Part shown: positions 8,389-16,691 of the stretch, in pieces | Layout of the letters: every line of letters begins with the position of its first letter | Numbering within the stretch: position 1 is the first letter of the stretch | The notes under the pieces: generated by a model | Told to the model about the DNA's origin: nothing | Seen by the model: the letters and a program-made list of their open reading frames with translations, nothing else | Database searches by the model: none | Translations under genes and position numbers: made by a program | Source: Mesorhizobium_G sp050247155 | GTDB taxonomy: Bacteria; Pseudomonadota; Alphaproteobacteria; Rhizobiales; Rhizobiaceae | NCBI GenBank assembly: GCA_050247155.1 | Contig: JBFWUS010000001.1 | Location: 1 to 64,000, forward strand | Reading direction: 5' to 3' | Length of the DNA: 64,000 nucleotides

Positions 8389-9177
8389 ATGACGCGTGTC
8401 CAAATCATCGCATCGCTGCTGCTCGCCATAGCCGTGTCAGGTGCGGTCTGGTACTGGCGTGGCGCGATGCGAGCCGAGCCTCCAGCCCTAACCACCGGTC
8501 TGCCGGCAAGCTGCGAAGAGCTGGCCTTCGAAGATTCGGCCTTCATCGTGTGCCGGGTTTCGCCGTTGGAGTACGACATCGCGGTGCGCCGCACCGGGCC
8601 AGATGGAAAGCCGCTCGAACGCCTGGACCGGCTGCCTGTTAGGAATGGTTTCGTCTTCGCCATGAATGCAGGCATGTATCATGAGGATTTCTCGCCCGTC
8701 GGGCTCTATGTGGAGGACGGCAAGGAGACCGCGCCGCTGAATACAACCGACGCCCTCGGCAATTTTTTCATGAAACCGAACGGCGTATTCTTCGTCACGA
8801 AATATGGAAAGGCCGGCGTGTTGGAGACGGCCGCCTATGCCGCCGCCACGCCGAATGTGGCCTACGCTACGCAATCCGGCCCCATGCTCGTTATCGATGG
8901 TAATATTCATCCGCGTTTCGAACCCGACGGACAGTCGCGCTATATCCGCAATGGCGTCGGAGTAGACGAAACGGGCAGGGCGGTGTTTGCCATCTCCCGC
9001 GGCGAGGTGAGCCTCGGCAAATTCGCCCGGCTTTATCGCGAAGTGCTCGGTTGCCGAAACGCACTGTTCTTCGATGGCGCGGTGTCAGCGCTCTATGACG
9101 GCAAGCGGCACATCGTAGGTGGCAAATTCCCAGTCGGGCCAAGTGTGGCGGTGAGCCGCAAGCTCCCTCCCCCATGA
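8389..9177 (+). CDS. Phosphodiester glycosidase family protein (DUF2233/NAGPA domain), secreted
   Basis: The protein is 262 residues. A hydrophobic N-terminal segment (residues 5-24) looks like a signal anchor or signal peptide, so the rest is probably periplasmic. The body shows the NAGPA/YigE features: FAMNAGMYHEDFSPVGLY, QSGPMLV, NGVGV and FFDGAVSALY. Related enzymes hydrolyse sugar phosphodiesters; the substrate here is unknown. The ATG at 8389 is preferred to a codon 19 residues upstream because the signal segment starts there. The last codons (Leu-Pro-Pro-Pro and the stop) are read from the palindromic repeat that begins at 9161, so the repeat defines the C-terminus. Confidence 0.85.
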   Translation: MTRVQIIASLLLAIAVSGAVWYWRGAMRAEPPALTTGLPASCEELAFEDSAFIVCRVSPLEYDIAVRRTGPDGKPLERLDRLPVRNGFVFAMNAGMYHEDFSPVGLYVEDGKETAPLNTTDALGNFFMKPNGVFFVTKYGKAGVLETAAYAAATPNVAYATQSGPMLVIDGNIHPRFEPDGQSRYIRNGVGVDETGRAVFAISRGEVSLGKFARLYREVLGCRNALFFDGAVSALYDGKRHIVGGKFPVGPSVAVSRKLPPP

Positions 9178-9320
9178 GGGGAGGGTGGCCGCGCAGCGGC
9201 CGGGTGGGGTCGCCAACGGCAATGCTCCGACCTCGGATCGAGACAGCCGCTCAGCTTTCAGAACCGACCCCACCCAACCGGCCTTCGGCCGTCCACCCTC
9301 CCCTCAAGGGGGAGGGAGCT
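9161..9320. repeat. 160-bp inverted-repeat element (family B), copy 1
   Basis: The left arm (9161-9212) starts AGCTCCCTCCCCC, then GAGGGGAGGGTGG and CCGGGTGGGG. The right arm (9265-9320) is its near-complement, ending GGGGGAGGGAGCT. The same element is at 55252-55416. Left and right arms each contain a smaller internal hairpin (GCCGCGCAGCGGC, GGCCTTCGGCC). It overlaps the 3' end of the upstream gene and supplies its stop codon. No transposase is encoded, so this is a non-autonomous repeat or a processed hairpin element. Confidence 0.85.
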
Positions 9321-9324
9321 CCCC

Positions 9325-9537
9325 TCAATACGCGCGCCGCCTCGTCTTCGATCGAGCGCGCGTCGTCTTCTTGCGGCTGACCTGCTGCTTGGCTGGTTTC
9401 ACCAGCCGCTCGATTTCCTTGGCGATCCGCTGAGTTGGCGACAGACGACGCCGACGGCGCTTGCCACCGATCTTGCGCAGCCCCTCATTGAGAACGGTCT
9501 TGGTGACCTGTTCGATGAAGTCGCTGACGATAGACAT
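9325..9537 (-). CDS. Small basic hypothetical protein
   Basis: This 70-residue protein has a slightly hydrophobic N-terminal third (SIVSDFIEQVTKTVLNEGL) and a very basic remainder with runs of Arg and Lys (GGKRRRRR, RKKTTRARSKTRRR). I do not recognise a domain. A good GGGAG site four bases before the ATG and a nine-base gap to bolA argue that it is real and cotranscribed with bolA. The basic tail suggests nucleic-acid or membrane-surface binding, but that is only a guess from charge. It stops just beyond repeat family B. Confidence 0.6.
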   Translation of the reverse strand: MSIVSDFIEQVTKTVLNEGLRKIGGKRRRRRLSPTQRIAKEIERLVKPAKQQVSRKKTTRARSKTRRRAY

Positions 9538-9546
9538 TGGCTCCCG

Positions 9547-9780
9547 TCACTCCGGCACGCTGGTTTGCAGCGCCAGGGCATGCAATTCGCCGCCCAGTTT
9601 GCCCTTCAGCGCGGCGTTGACCATCTGATGTTGCTGCACCCGGCTTTTACCCCGGAAGCTTTCGGCCACGACTTCCGCCGCATAGTGATCGCCGTCGCCG
9701 GCGAGGTCGCGGATGGTCACGACGGCGTCGGGGATGCCTTCCTTGATCAGGTTCTCGATATCGCGGGCGTCCATCGGCAT
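9547..9780 (-). CDS. bolA: BolA family protein
   Basis: This 77-residue protein has the BolA/IbaG fold pattern: an N-terminal helix with IENLIKEGIPDA, a GDGDHYAAEVV strand, and the SRVQQHQMVNAAL helix. BolA proteins partner CGFS glutaredoxins in iron-sulfur cluster trafficking. The first of two close ATG codons is chosen because GGAG is eight bases upstream. The gene follows purL by 14 bases on the same strand. In related genomes purL, bolA and grxD stand together, which supports the assignment. Confidence 0.92.
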   Translation of the reverse strand: MPMDARDIENLIKEGIPDAVVTIRDLAGDGDHYAAEVVAESFRGKSRVQQHQMVNAALKGKLGGELHALALQTSVPE

Positions 9781-9794
9781 GGTTCAGGCTCCGG

Positions 9795-12020
9795 TCAGGC
9801 TGCCATGAAAGCGGGGAACCACGATTCGTGCGCCGCCTTCAATTCACTGACCGGTATTGCACGCGACCTGCCGAGCTTCAAGGACGGGCCACCCGTCTCA
9901 CCTATCCATACCAGCCCGACATTGGCGTCCATAGCCTCTTGCCAGATCGGGTCCATCTGTTCGCTCTGTGGGTCGATGTTGAGGGTTAGCACATAGCGCC
10001 CTTGGTCTTCACCGAACCACACTTTGAGCGGGTCGACATCCAGCACCCACGGGATCCGCGCGCCGATACCGGAGGCGATCGCCATTTCTGCCAGCGCGAC
10101 GCCAAGTCCGCCGTCGGAAACGTCATGCGCGGCCGAAACGATGCCGCCGCGGATCAGCCGGCGCACGAAATCGCCGGTCTGGCGTTCCTGGTAGAGATCG
10201 ACAGAAGGAGGCGGGCCGTCCGCGCGGCCGTGCAGGTCGCGCAGATAGATCGACTGACCAAGATGCGTGCCCCAATGTTTTGGCCCGCCGACCAGCAGGA
10301 TCGCCTGCTTCGACGCGGAAAAGCCGATGCGCGCCATCGTCGACCAGTCGTCGATCAGGCCGACGCCGCCGATGGTGGGGGTCGGCAGAATGCCCTGGCC
10401 GTTGGTCTCATTGTAGAGCGAGACATTGCCCGACACGATCGGGAAGTCCAACGCGCGGCAGGCCTCGCCGATGCCTTTGATGGCGTGCACGAACTGGCCC
10501 ATGATCTCGGGCCGTTCGGGGTTGCCGAAGTTCAGATTGTCGGTGGCGGCGAGCGGCAGCGCGCCGGTGGCGGTTAGATTGCGCCAGCACTCGGCGACGG
10601 CCTGCTTGCCACCCTCATAGGGGTCGGCCTCGCAATAGCGCGGCGTCACGTCGGAGGAGAAGGCAAGCGCCTTGGTTGTATTGCCCTCCACTCGAACCAC
10701 GCCGGCATCGCCGCCAGGGATCTGCAAGGAATTGCCCTGGATCAGCGTGTCGTATTGCTCGTAGACCCAGCGGCGAGAAGAAAGGTCGGGGCTCGCCAGC
10801 AGCTTCAGCAGCGCGTCGGCGACATCCATCTGCGGCACGTCCTCATCGGCCAGAGCGGTGCGCTTCGTTGGCTCGACCCACGGCCGGTCATATTCAGGCG
10901 CCTGGTCGCCCAGCTCCCTGATCGGCAAATTGGCGACTTCCTCACCCTGATGGATGATGCGGAAGCGTAGATCGTCGGTGGTCTCGCCGACGATTGCGAA
11001 GTCTAAGCCCCACTTGATGAAGATGGCTTTTGCTTCGTCTTCCTGCTCGGGGCGCAGTACCATGAGCATACGCTCTTGGCTTTCCGACAGCATCATCTCG
11101 TAGGCCGACATGCGCTCCTCGCGCACCGGCACCTTGTCGAGGTCGAGGCGGATGCCGAGGTCGCCCTTTGCGCCCATCTCAACCGCGGAGCAAGTGAGCC
11201 CGGCCGCGCCCATGTCCTGGATGGCGATGACCGCGCCCGAGGCCATCAGCTCGAGGCAGGCTTCCAGCAGGCATTTTTCGGTGAAGGGGTCGCCGACCTG
11301 CACGGTGGGACGCTTTTCCTCGATCTTGTCGTCGAATTCGGCCGAGGCCATGGTCGCGCCGCCGACGCCGTCGCGGCCGGTCTTCGCGCCGAGATAAACC
11401 ACCGGCAGGCCGACGCCCTCGGCCTTCGAGTAGAAAATGCCGTCGGTCTTTGCGAGGCCGGCGGCGAAGGCGTTGACCAGGCAGTTGCCGTTATAGCGGG
11501 CATCGAAATTGACCTCGCCGCCGACCGTCGGCACGCCGAAAGAATTGCCGTAGCCGCCGACGCCAGCGACCACACCGGCCACGAGGTGCTTCGTCTTGGG
11601 ATGATCCGGCGCGCCGAAGCGCAAGGCGTTCATCGCCGCGATCGGCCGTGCGCCCATGGTGAAGACGTCGCGCAAAATGCCGCCGACGCCGGTCGCTGCG
11701 CCCTGATAGGGCTCGATGTAGGAGGGATGGTTGTGGCTCTCCATCTTGAAGACCACGCAATCGCCGTCGCCGATATCGACCACGCCGGCATTTTCGCCTG
11801 GGCCCTGAATAACCACGGGACCGGTGGTCGGCAGCGTTCGCAGCCACTTCTTGGACGATTTGTAGGAACAATGCTCGTTCCACATCGCCGAAAAGATGCC
11901 GAGTTCGGTGAAGGACGGCTCGCGGCCGATGAGATCGAGAATGCGCTGGTATTCGTCAGGTTTCAGGCCATGCGCCTTGATCAGCTCGTCGGTGATTTGC
12001 ACGGTGTTGGGGATGGTCAT
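9795..12020 (-). CDS. purL: Phosphoribosylformylglycinamidine synthase subunit II
   Basis: The protein is about 741 residues, the size of small-type PurL, which works in a complex with PurS and PurQ in the fourth step of purine synthesis (FGAR to FGAM, using ATP and glutamine-derived ammonia). Clear motifs include FSAMWNEHCSYKSSK near the start, GPGENAGVVDIGDG, and SHNHPSYIEPYQGAATGVGG, the ATP-binding and metal-binding regions of AIR-synthetase-type folds. The start MTIPNTVQ at 12020 resembles relatives; an ATG five codons upstream (12035) is also possible. purS and purQ lie 8-9 kb away with purC. Confidence 0.96.
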   Translation of the reverse strand: MTIPNTVQITDELIKAHGLKPDEYQRILDLIGREPSFTELGIFSAMWNEHCSYKSSKKWLRTLPTTGPVVIQGPGENAGVVDIGDGDCVVFKMESHNHPSYIEPYQGAATGVGGILRDVFTMGARPIAAMNALRFGAPDHPKTKHLVAGVVAGVGGYGNSFGVPTVGGEVNFDARYNGNCLVNAFAAGLAKTDGIFYSKAEGVGLPVVYLGAKTGRDGVGGATMASAEFDDKIEEKRPTVQVGDPFTEKCLLEACLELMASGAVIAIQDMGAAGLTCSAVEMGAKGDLGIRLDLDKVPVREERMSAYEMMLSESQERMLMVLRPEQEDEAKAIFIKWGLDFAIVGETTDDLRFRIIHQGEEVANLPIRELGDQAPEYDRPWVEPTKRTALADEDVPQMDVADALLKLLASPDLSSRRWVYEQYDTLIQGNSLQIPGGDAGVVRVEGNTTKALAFSSDVTPRYCEADPYEGGKQAVAECWRNLTATGALPLAATDNLNFGNPERPEIMGQFVHAIKGIGEACRALDFPIVSGNVSLYNETNGQGILPTPTIGGVGLIDDWSTMARIGFSASKQAILLVGGPKHWGTHLGQSIYLRDLHGRADGPPPSVDLYQERQTGDFVRRLIRGGIVSAAHDVSDGGLGVALAEMAIASGIGARIPWVLDVDPLKVWFGEDQGRYVLTLNIDPQSEQMDPIWQEAMDANVGLVWIGETGGPSLKLGRSRAIPVSELKAAHESWFPAFMAA

Positions 12021-12503
12021 GTCGGCGGGCGGCATCCGTTGCGGGGTTGCCGGCTCCTTAGCGCATACGAAGCGTGGTTACACGGGGTATGGCGCTTTTT
12101 CCTGCGAAAAATGGGATTGTTTGCATCGACGTCATAGGGCCGATCTGGGCGGATCGATCCAGTTTCGAATTTCCGCTGATTTTGCACTGCAGCATAAATT
12201 TGCTTGCATTCCGCGCCTGTCTGAACCATATGGCGTCCAGGCGCTTGGGCCGGGATATCCGGCTTTCCCTCGGTGGGACTGGTTGCGTCTGACTTCATCC
12301 TTCCAATTCGGGATCGGTTGAAGAGACCTGTCGCAGATGGCGGCGGGCACGACAGCGCAGCCGAGCGGGCCTTTTGTCCGCACGCCTTGTCGTTCCAGAA
12401 CAGAAATATGCGCGGTGGGTTGCGCCCTGCCGCCGATGGTATTTGCGGCGCGCTGCGCCGCGTGAAAGTGAAAATTTTGACGAATGAAATCAATGCGGAG
12501 CCG
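12021..12503. other. Intergenic region between divergent purL and the RNA helicase
   Basis: About 0.48 kb without a convincing gene. It must hold the promoters of purL (leftward) and of the helicase (rightward). The 12100-12215 part is richer in A and T than the surroundings and is the likeliest promoter region. Open reading continues in the helicase frame back to 12273, but the residues have no resemblance to the family. I saw no riboswitch that I recognise. Confidence 0.5.
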
Positions 12504-14012
12504 ATGGGCTTCGCCGAACTCGGCATTGCCGGCCAGCTTCTGAAAGCAGCCAACGCGGCTGGCTTTGTCGAGCCCAAGCCGATCCAAGCCAAGACAATCC
12601 CGTCGCAGCTTGAGGGCCGCGACCTGCTCGGCATCGCGCAGACCGGCTCGGGCAAGACCGCGGCATTCGCGTTGCCGATCCTGTCCAAGATCATGGCGCT
12701 GGGCGACAAGCGCCGGCCGAAGACGGCGCGCGCGCTGATTCTGGCGCCGACGCGCGAGCTCGCGGTGCAGATCGAAGAGACGGTGCGCAAACTCTCCAAG
12801 GGCGCGCATATCTCGACGGCGCTGGTTCTGGGCGGCGTGTCGCGCCACAGCCAGGTGAAGAAGATTCTGCCCGGCGTCGACGTGCTTGTGGCGACGCCCG
12901 GCCGTCTCACCGATCTGGTGCGCGAGCGCGATCTGGTTCTGTCGGATACGACCTGGCTGATCCTCGATGAAGCGGACCGTATGCTCGACATGGGCTTCAT
13001 CAACGATGTCAGGCGCATCGCCAAGGCGACGCATCCGGCGCGCCAGACGGCGCTTTTTTCGGCCACCATGCCGGAAGAAATCGCTGAACTCGCCCGCGAG
13101 TTGCTGCGCGATCCGCTGCGCGTCGATGTGGCCCCACAGGGCACAACCGCAGCCGAAATCCATCAGAGCGTGGTGCTTGCGCGCACGAAACAGAAGCGCG
13201 TCGTGCTGTCGAAGATGCTGGCGGACCCGGCGATGAGCCGCGTCATGGTTTTTGCCCGCACCAAGCACGGCGCCGACCGCGTCGCGCGCGACCTCGACCG
13301 CGACGGTTTTGAAGCCGCCGTGATCCACGGCAACAAATCGCAGAACGCCCGGCAGAATGCACTCAACGGCTTCCGGAATGGCACTGTCCGCATTCTGGTG
13401 GCGACGGACATCGCGGCGCGCGGCATCGACGTGCCCGGTATCAGCCATGTGGTCAATTTCGACCTGCCGGACGAAGCAGAAAGCTATGTGCACCGTGTCG
13501 GCCGCACCGGCCGCAACGGTGCGGACGGCACTGCTATCACGCTGGTCGATCCGTCGGAGAACAGCAAGCTGCGCTCGGTCGAGAAGATCATCCGCATGAA
13601 ACTCTCTGTCGCGGCCGACCATCTCGGCCAGCCCGACCCGCAGAGCAAGCCGCGCGACGCTGCGAACGACCGGGGCGAAGCTGACGAGCGGTCGCAGAGC
13701 CGCGAGGGGCGGGCTCCGAACCAGCATCATCGTCCGCGCGATAACCGCCAGCATCGTTCCGGGGACAACCACGGAGCGGGCCGCAAGCAGGCGCAGCACG
13801 GCGAGCAGGCAGCGGGCATGGAGCCACGTGCGCCGCAGGGCGAACGCCGGCCTCACGGCGACGGCTTTGGCCAGAAGCGGTTTGGCGGCAAGCCTTTTGT
13901 TGCCAAGGACGGTCAGCAGAAGCCGTTCGCTGGCAAGCCCGGCGGCAAGCGTTTCGGCGGCAACAAGCGCAAGTTTGGCGGCGGCGGGCGTCGCCCGGCT
14001 CGTGCGGCATAA
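12504..14012 (+). CDS. DEAD-box ATP-dependent RNA helicase
   Basis: This protein of about 502 residues has every helicase motif in order: FAELGI...PKPIQ (Q motif), AQTGSGKT (45-52), PTRELAVQI, TPGRL, LDEADRM (154-160), SAT (186-188), and HRVGRTGR (329-336). After about residue 390 it changes to a low-complexity tail rich in Arg, Gln, His, Gly and Lys, as in RhlE-type helicases that remodel ribosomal RNA or cold-shock messages. The start is uncertain: the ATG at 12504 begins right at the Q motif with GGAG only three bases before it; TTG 12477 or GTG 12462 are alternatives. A terminator follows. Confidence 0.92.
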   Translation: MGFAELGIAGQLLKAANAAGFVEPKPIQAKTIPSQLEGRDLLGIAQTGSGKTAAFALPILSKIMALGDKRRPKTARALILAPTRELAVQIEETVRKLSKGAHISTALVLGGVSRHSQVKKILPGVDVLVATPGRLTDLVRERDLVLSDTTWLILDEADRMLDMGFINDVRRIAKATHPARQTALFSATMPEEIAELARELLRDPLRVDVAPQGTTAAEIHQSVVLARTKQKRVVLSKMLADPAMSRVMVFARTKHGADRVARDLDRDGFEAAVIHGNKSQNARQNALNGFRNGTVRILVATDIAARGIDVPGISHVVNFDLPDEAESYVHRVGRTGRNGADGTAITLVDPSENSKLRSVEKIIRMKLSVAADHLGQPDPQSKPRDAANDRGEADERSQSREGRAPNQHHRPRDNRQHRSGDNHGAGRKQAQHGEQAAGMEPRAPQGERRPHGDGFGQKRFGGKPFVAKDGQQKPFAGKPGGKRFGGNKRKFGGGGRRPARAA

Positions 14013-14083
14013 GCGCTTCTGGCGCAAACGAACTCGATCCTTTGTCGAGTTGTACTGAATAGGTTGATCGAATAGGGCGGTCG

Positions 14084-14107
14084 AGGCGGTGCTTCGGCCG
14101 CCTTTTT
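14084..14107 (+). terminator. Rho-independent terminator after the DEAD-box helicase
   Basis: The stem AGGCGG / CCGCCT closes an eight-base loop and is followed by TTTT. It lies about 70 bases after the helicase stop and 15 bases before the next start codon, so it separates the two transcription units. Confidence 0.7.
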
Positions 14108-14121
14108 CGTGAGGTCGATCG

Positions 14122-15318
14122 ATGGCCGGAATAGCCGCGCTCGCGGTCGCCTATGTGCTCTCGCAGTTTTACCGTTCGTTCCTGGCGGTGCTGACGCCGG
14201 CGTTGACCGCGGAACTCGGCGCCACGAAGGCCGACCTTTCGCTCGCTTCCGGCATCTATTTCCTGACCTTCGCGTTGGCGCAATTTCCGGTCGGCGTTTC
14301 GCTGGACCGCTTTGGTCCGAGGCGAACCTGCGCGGTGCTGCTGGCAGCGGGCGGGGCAGGCGGCGCGCTCATGTTCTCGCTGGCGCAGAGTCCCTGGACG
14401 GTTGTCGGCGCGATGGCGCTGATCGGCGTTGGCTGTGCGCCGGTTTTGATGGCTTCGCTCTTCATCTTCGCGCGTATCTACACGCCGGCGCGGTTCGCCG
14501 TCCTGACCTCCTGGCTGATCGCGTTCGGCGCGCTGGGCAATGTGGTCGGCGCGTCGCCGCTCGCCAATGCGGCGGAAGCCCTCGGCTGGCGGCCGGTAAT
14601 GGCAGGGCTGGGACTCTTCACGCTGCTTTCGGCGGCATTGATCCTGATCCTCGTCCATGATCCGGCGGCACCTCCCGACATGAAGCAGGATGGGCGCGGC
14701 CTGCGCGGTTATCTCGACCTCCTGAAGATGCCGGTGCTGTGGCCGATCATCCCGATCACCGCGCTGAACTACGCGCCGCCGATCGGCATTCGCGGGCTCT
14801 GGGCCGGGCCCTATTTGCAGGACGTCTACGGCGCGGATGCCATCATCATCGGCAATATCACCTTCTTCATGGCTTTGGCGATGGTGGCCGGCAATTTCAT
14901 CTACGGCCCGCTGGATACCCTGCTGCGCACGCGCAAATGGGTCGGCGTCGGTGGCACGGCGCTAGCGCTCGCCGCGCTTGGTTATCTGGCTCTGAACGTC
15001 ATCACCGATACGACGACCGTCACCATTCTGCTCATCTTGATCGGCTTGGCCGGCGGCGCCTACGGCCTGCTGATGGCACATGCGCGGGCTTTTTTCCCAC
15101 CGCATCTGGTCGGGCGCGGCGTCACGCTGATGAATTTCTTCACAATCGGCGGTGTTGGCATCATGCAGTTTGCGACTGGCGCGGTAGTTTCATCAACAGC
15201 GGACCCGCATAATCCAAGCGGCCCTTACGCGGCGCTGTTTGGCTTCTATTTCGTGCTGCTGGCGGCGGCGTTGGTGATCTACCTGTTCTCGCGCGACGCA
15301 AGACCTGAGCGCCGCTAA
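14122..15318 (+). CDS. MFS transporter
   Basis: This 398-residue inner-membrane protein has twelve hydrophobic segments. The conserved loop between helices 2 and 3 is seen as DRFGPRRTC, and FYRSFLAVLTPALTAELG in the first helix resembles nitrate/nitrite porter and sugar-phosphate antiporter type MFS proteins. Substrate cannot be decided from sequence or neighbours. It follows the helicase terminator closely, so its promoter must lie in the short 14013-14121 gap, or it is transcribed by read-through. Confidence 0.85.
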   Translation: MAGIAALAVAYVLSQFYRSFLAVLTPALTAELGATKADLSLASGIYFLTFALAQFPVGVSLDRFGPRRTCAVLLAAGGAGGALMFSLAQSPWTVVGAMALIGVGCAPVLMASLFIFARIYTPARFAVLTSWLIAFGALGNVVGASPLANAAEALGWRPVMAGLGLFTLLSAALILILVHDPAAPPDMKQDGRGLRGYLDLLKMPVLWPIIPITALNYAPPIGIRGLWAGPYLQDVYGADAIIIGNITFFMALAMVAGNFIYGPLDTLLRTRKWVGVGGTALALAALGYLALNVITDTTTVTILLILIGLAGGAYGLLMAHARAFFPPHLVGRGVTLMNFFTIGGVGIMQFATGAVVSSTADPHNPSGPYAALFGFYFVLLAAALVIYLFSRDARPERR

Positions 15319-15402
15319 CTCCCGCCGGCCGGAACCAAACCTCGCTCGACGTGTTTCTCGGCTGTGTCTAACGGCGCAGTTTGACATATCGAGAGGGTTT
15401 TG

Positions 15403-15663
15403 ATGTCCAATCGTGAAAAAGAGACAGTCGTCGTTTCCAATGGCAGCGGCGGTTGGGTTGCCGCGATCATCATCGTGATTGTCGCTGCGGTTGCCGGCTA
15501 TCTTTACATGAACGGGACGTTTGGCGGTCGCGCCGGCGACGTTAACGTCAATGTTGAAGCGCCATCCGCTCCGGCTCCCGCTGAGCCTGCCGCTCCGGCA
15601 GCGCCTGCGGCGCCAGCCGAACCTGCGCCCGCGCCGGCAGCCCCAGCTCCTGCCCCGCAATAA
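15403..15663 (+). CDS. Small single-span membrane protein with Pro/Ala-rich tail
   Basis: This 86-residue protein has a charged start (SNREKETVVV), one membrane helix at about residues 18-35 (WVAAIIIVIVAAVAGYLYM), a DVNVNVEAP segment, and then a tail of about 35 residues made almost only of Ala, Pro and Glu. The ATG at 15403 follows AGAGGG by four bases. The tail would extend into the periplasm as a flexible spacer. I do not recognise a family with a known function. A TTG one codon earlier is a less likely start. Confidence 0.65.
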   Translation: MSNREKETVVVSNGSGGWVAAIIIVIVAAVAGYLYMNGTFGGRAGDVNVNVEAPSAPAPAEPAAPAAPAAPAEPAPAPAAPAPAPQ

Positions 15664-15713
15664 GAGTCAAAGATGATTGCGGCCAGGCGTTAGTCGGGCC
15701 ACAAGCTTGTCGA

Positions 15714-16520
15714 TCAGGCAACGGTCCTGATCATATTGCCCCAAGGATCTTCCTTGGAGAGACCGGCTCGGCTTCCGTCTTTCGAGGCAAGTTCAACCCA
15801 GCTCAAGCCGGTTCGATCCTTTTCGCGCGGTCCCGCGCCACGGCTTTGCCAGGTGTTCGCGCCGATGTGATGGTGGTAGCCGCCAGTCGACAGGAAGACG
15901 GCGTCCGCGCCGTACTTCGCCATCGTGTCGAAGCCGAGTTCCTTGTGCCACCAGTCTTCCGCGACAGTCGGGTCGCCGACGCGCAGATGCACGTGGCCGA
16001 CGATCGAGCCGTCAGGCGCGCCCTGCCAGCCAGCATCGCCCGCAGGGACGGAGGCGCGCACGTCGGGAATATTCATCCGCAGCGTCGCCATCTTCACGTT
16101 GCCGTCCTCGGTGCGCCAGGCTGACGGCGCCCGGTCGGTATATATTTCGATGCCGTTGCCTTCGGGATCGGTGAGGTAAAGCGCCTCCGAGACCAGATGG
16201 TCCGACGCGCCTTCAATGGCGATCTGCTTCTGGACGGCATGGTTGATCCAGCGGCCGAGATCGGCCCGCGACGGCAGCAGGAACGCCGTGTGGAACAGCC
16301 CGGCGCTGCGCGGATCGTCAGGCCGCAAAGTCTTATCGCTTTCGAGGACCAACAACGGCCGCTCGCCGGCGCCGAGTGTTATCGTTTCGCCATCGCGCGA
16401 CAGCTCGCGCAGGCCGACGACCTTCTGATAGTAGTCGGATAGCGCTGCAGCGTCGCGGGCGCGTAGCCCTACTTTCCCGATGCTGATCGGCGCTTCGGCG
16501 GCAAAAGGCAATTCACTCAT
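15714..16520 (-). CDS. VOC family protein (glyoxalase/extradiol-dioxygenase fold, CatE-like)
   Basis: The protein is 268 residues with two VOC modules, the first starting ISIGKVGLRARDAAALSDYY and the second around GHVHLRVGDPTVAEDWW. Candidate metal ligands are the His in GLFHTAF, the His in GHVHLRV and the Glu residues near GNGIEIYTD. It resembles the CatE/catechol-2,3-dioxygenase group, so a role in aromatic or glyoxal-type chemistry is possible, but the reaction is not known. The start at 16520 has GGAG six bases upstream. It is divergent from a hydrolase gene, with palindromes between. Confidence 0.85.
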   Translation of the reverse strand: MSELPFAAEAPISIGKVGLRARDAAALSDYYQKVVGLRELSRDGETITLGAGERPLLVLESDKTLRPDDPRSAGLFHTAFLLPSRADLGRWINHAVQKQIAIEGASDHLVSEALYLTDPEGNGIEIYTDRAPSAWRTEDGNVKMATLRMNIPDVRASVPAGDAGWQGAPDGSIVGHVHLRVGDPTVAEDWWHKELGFDTMAKYGADAVFLSTGGYHHHIGANTWQSRGAGPREKDRTGLSWVELASKDGSRAGLSKEDPWGNMIRTVA

Positions 16521-16588
16521 CAGAGTCTCCAAGGGCCAGGCATCGGGCCGGTTCGAGTGTAGCACGATAGATCGTCTTTCCTGATCGT

Positions 16589-16635
16589 TCACACAAGTGA
16601 GCGAATGTGTGACACGGCGTTCACCGAATCGGTGA
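16589..16635. promoter_or_regulatory. Two palindromes in the divergent VOC/hydrolase promoter region
   Basis: TCACACA at 16589-16595 is mirrored by TGTGTGA at 16606-16612. A second perfect palindrome, TCACCGA-A-TCGGTGA, is at 16621-16635. Both lie between the divergent start codons, so they are good operator candidates for a regulator encoded elsewhere. I cannot name the regulator. Confidence 0.5.
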
Positions 16636-16691
16636 CAATGGCAGTCCGCCCGCAGCTTGCGGTCGAGAAAATCGAACGCTACATCGGCCCA

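Noticed and set aside
12132..14027. A 631-codon open frame on the minus strand opposite the DEAD-box helicase
   Set aside because: Same reason: it mirrors a conserved helicase gene, and its residues show a typical antisense pattern of high Arg, Ala and Leu without any motif.
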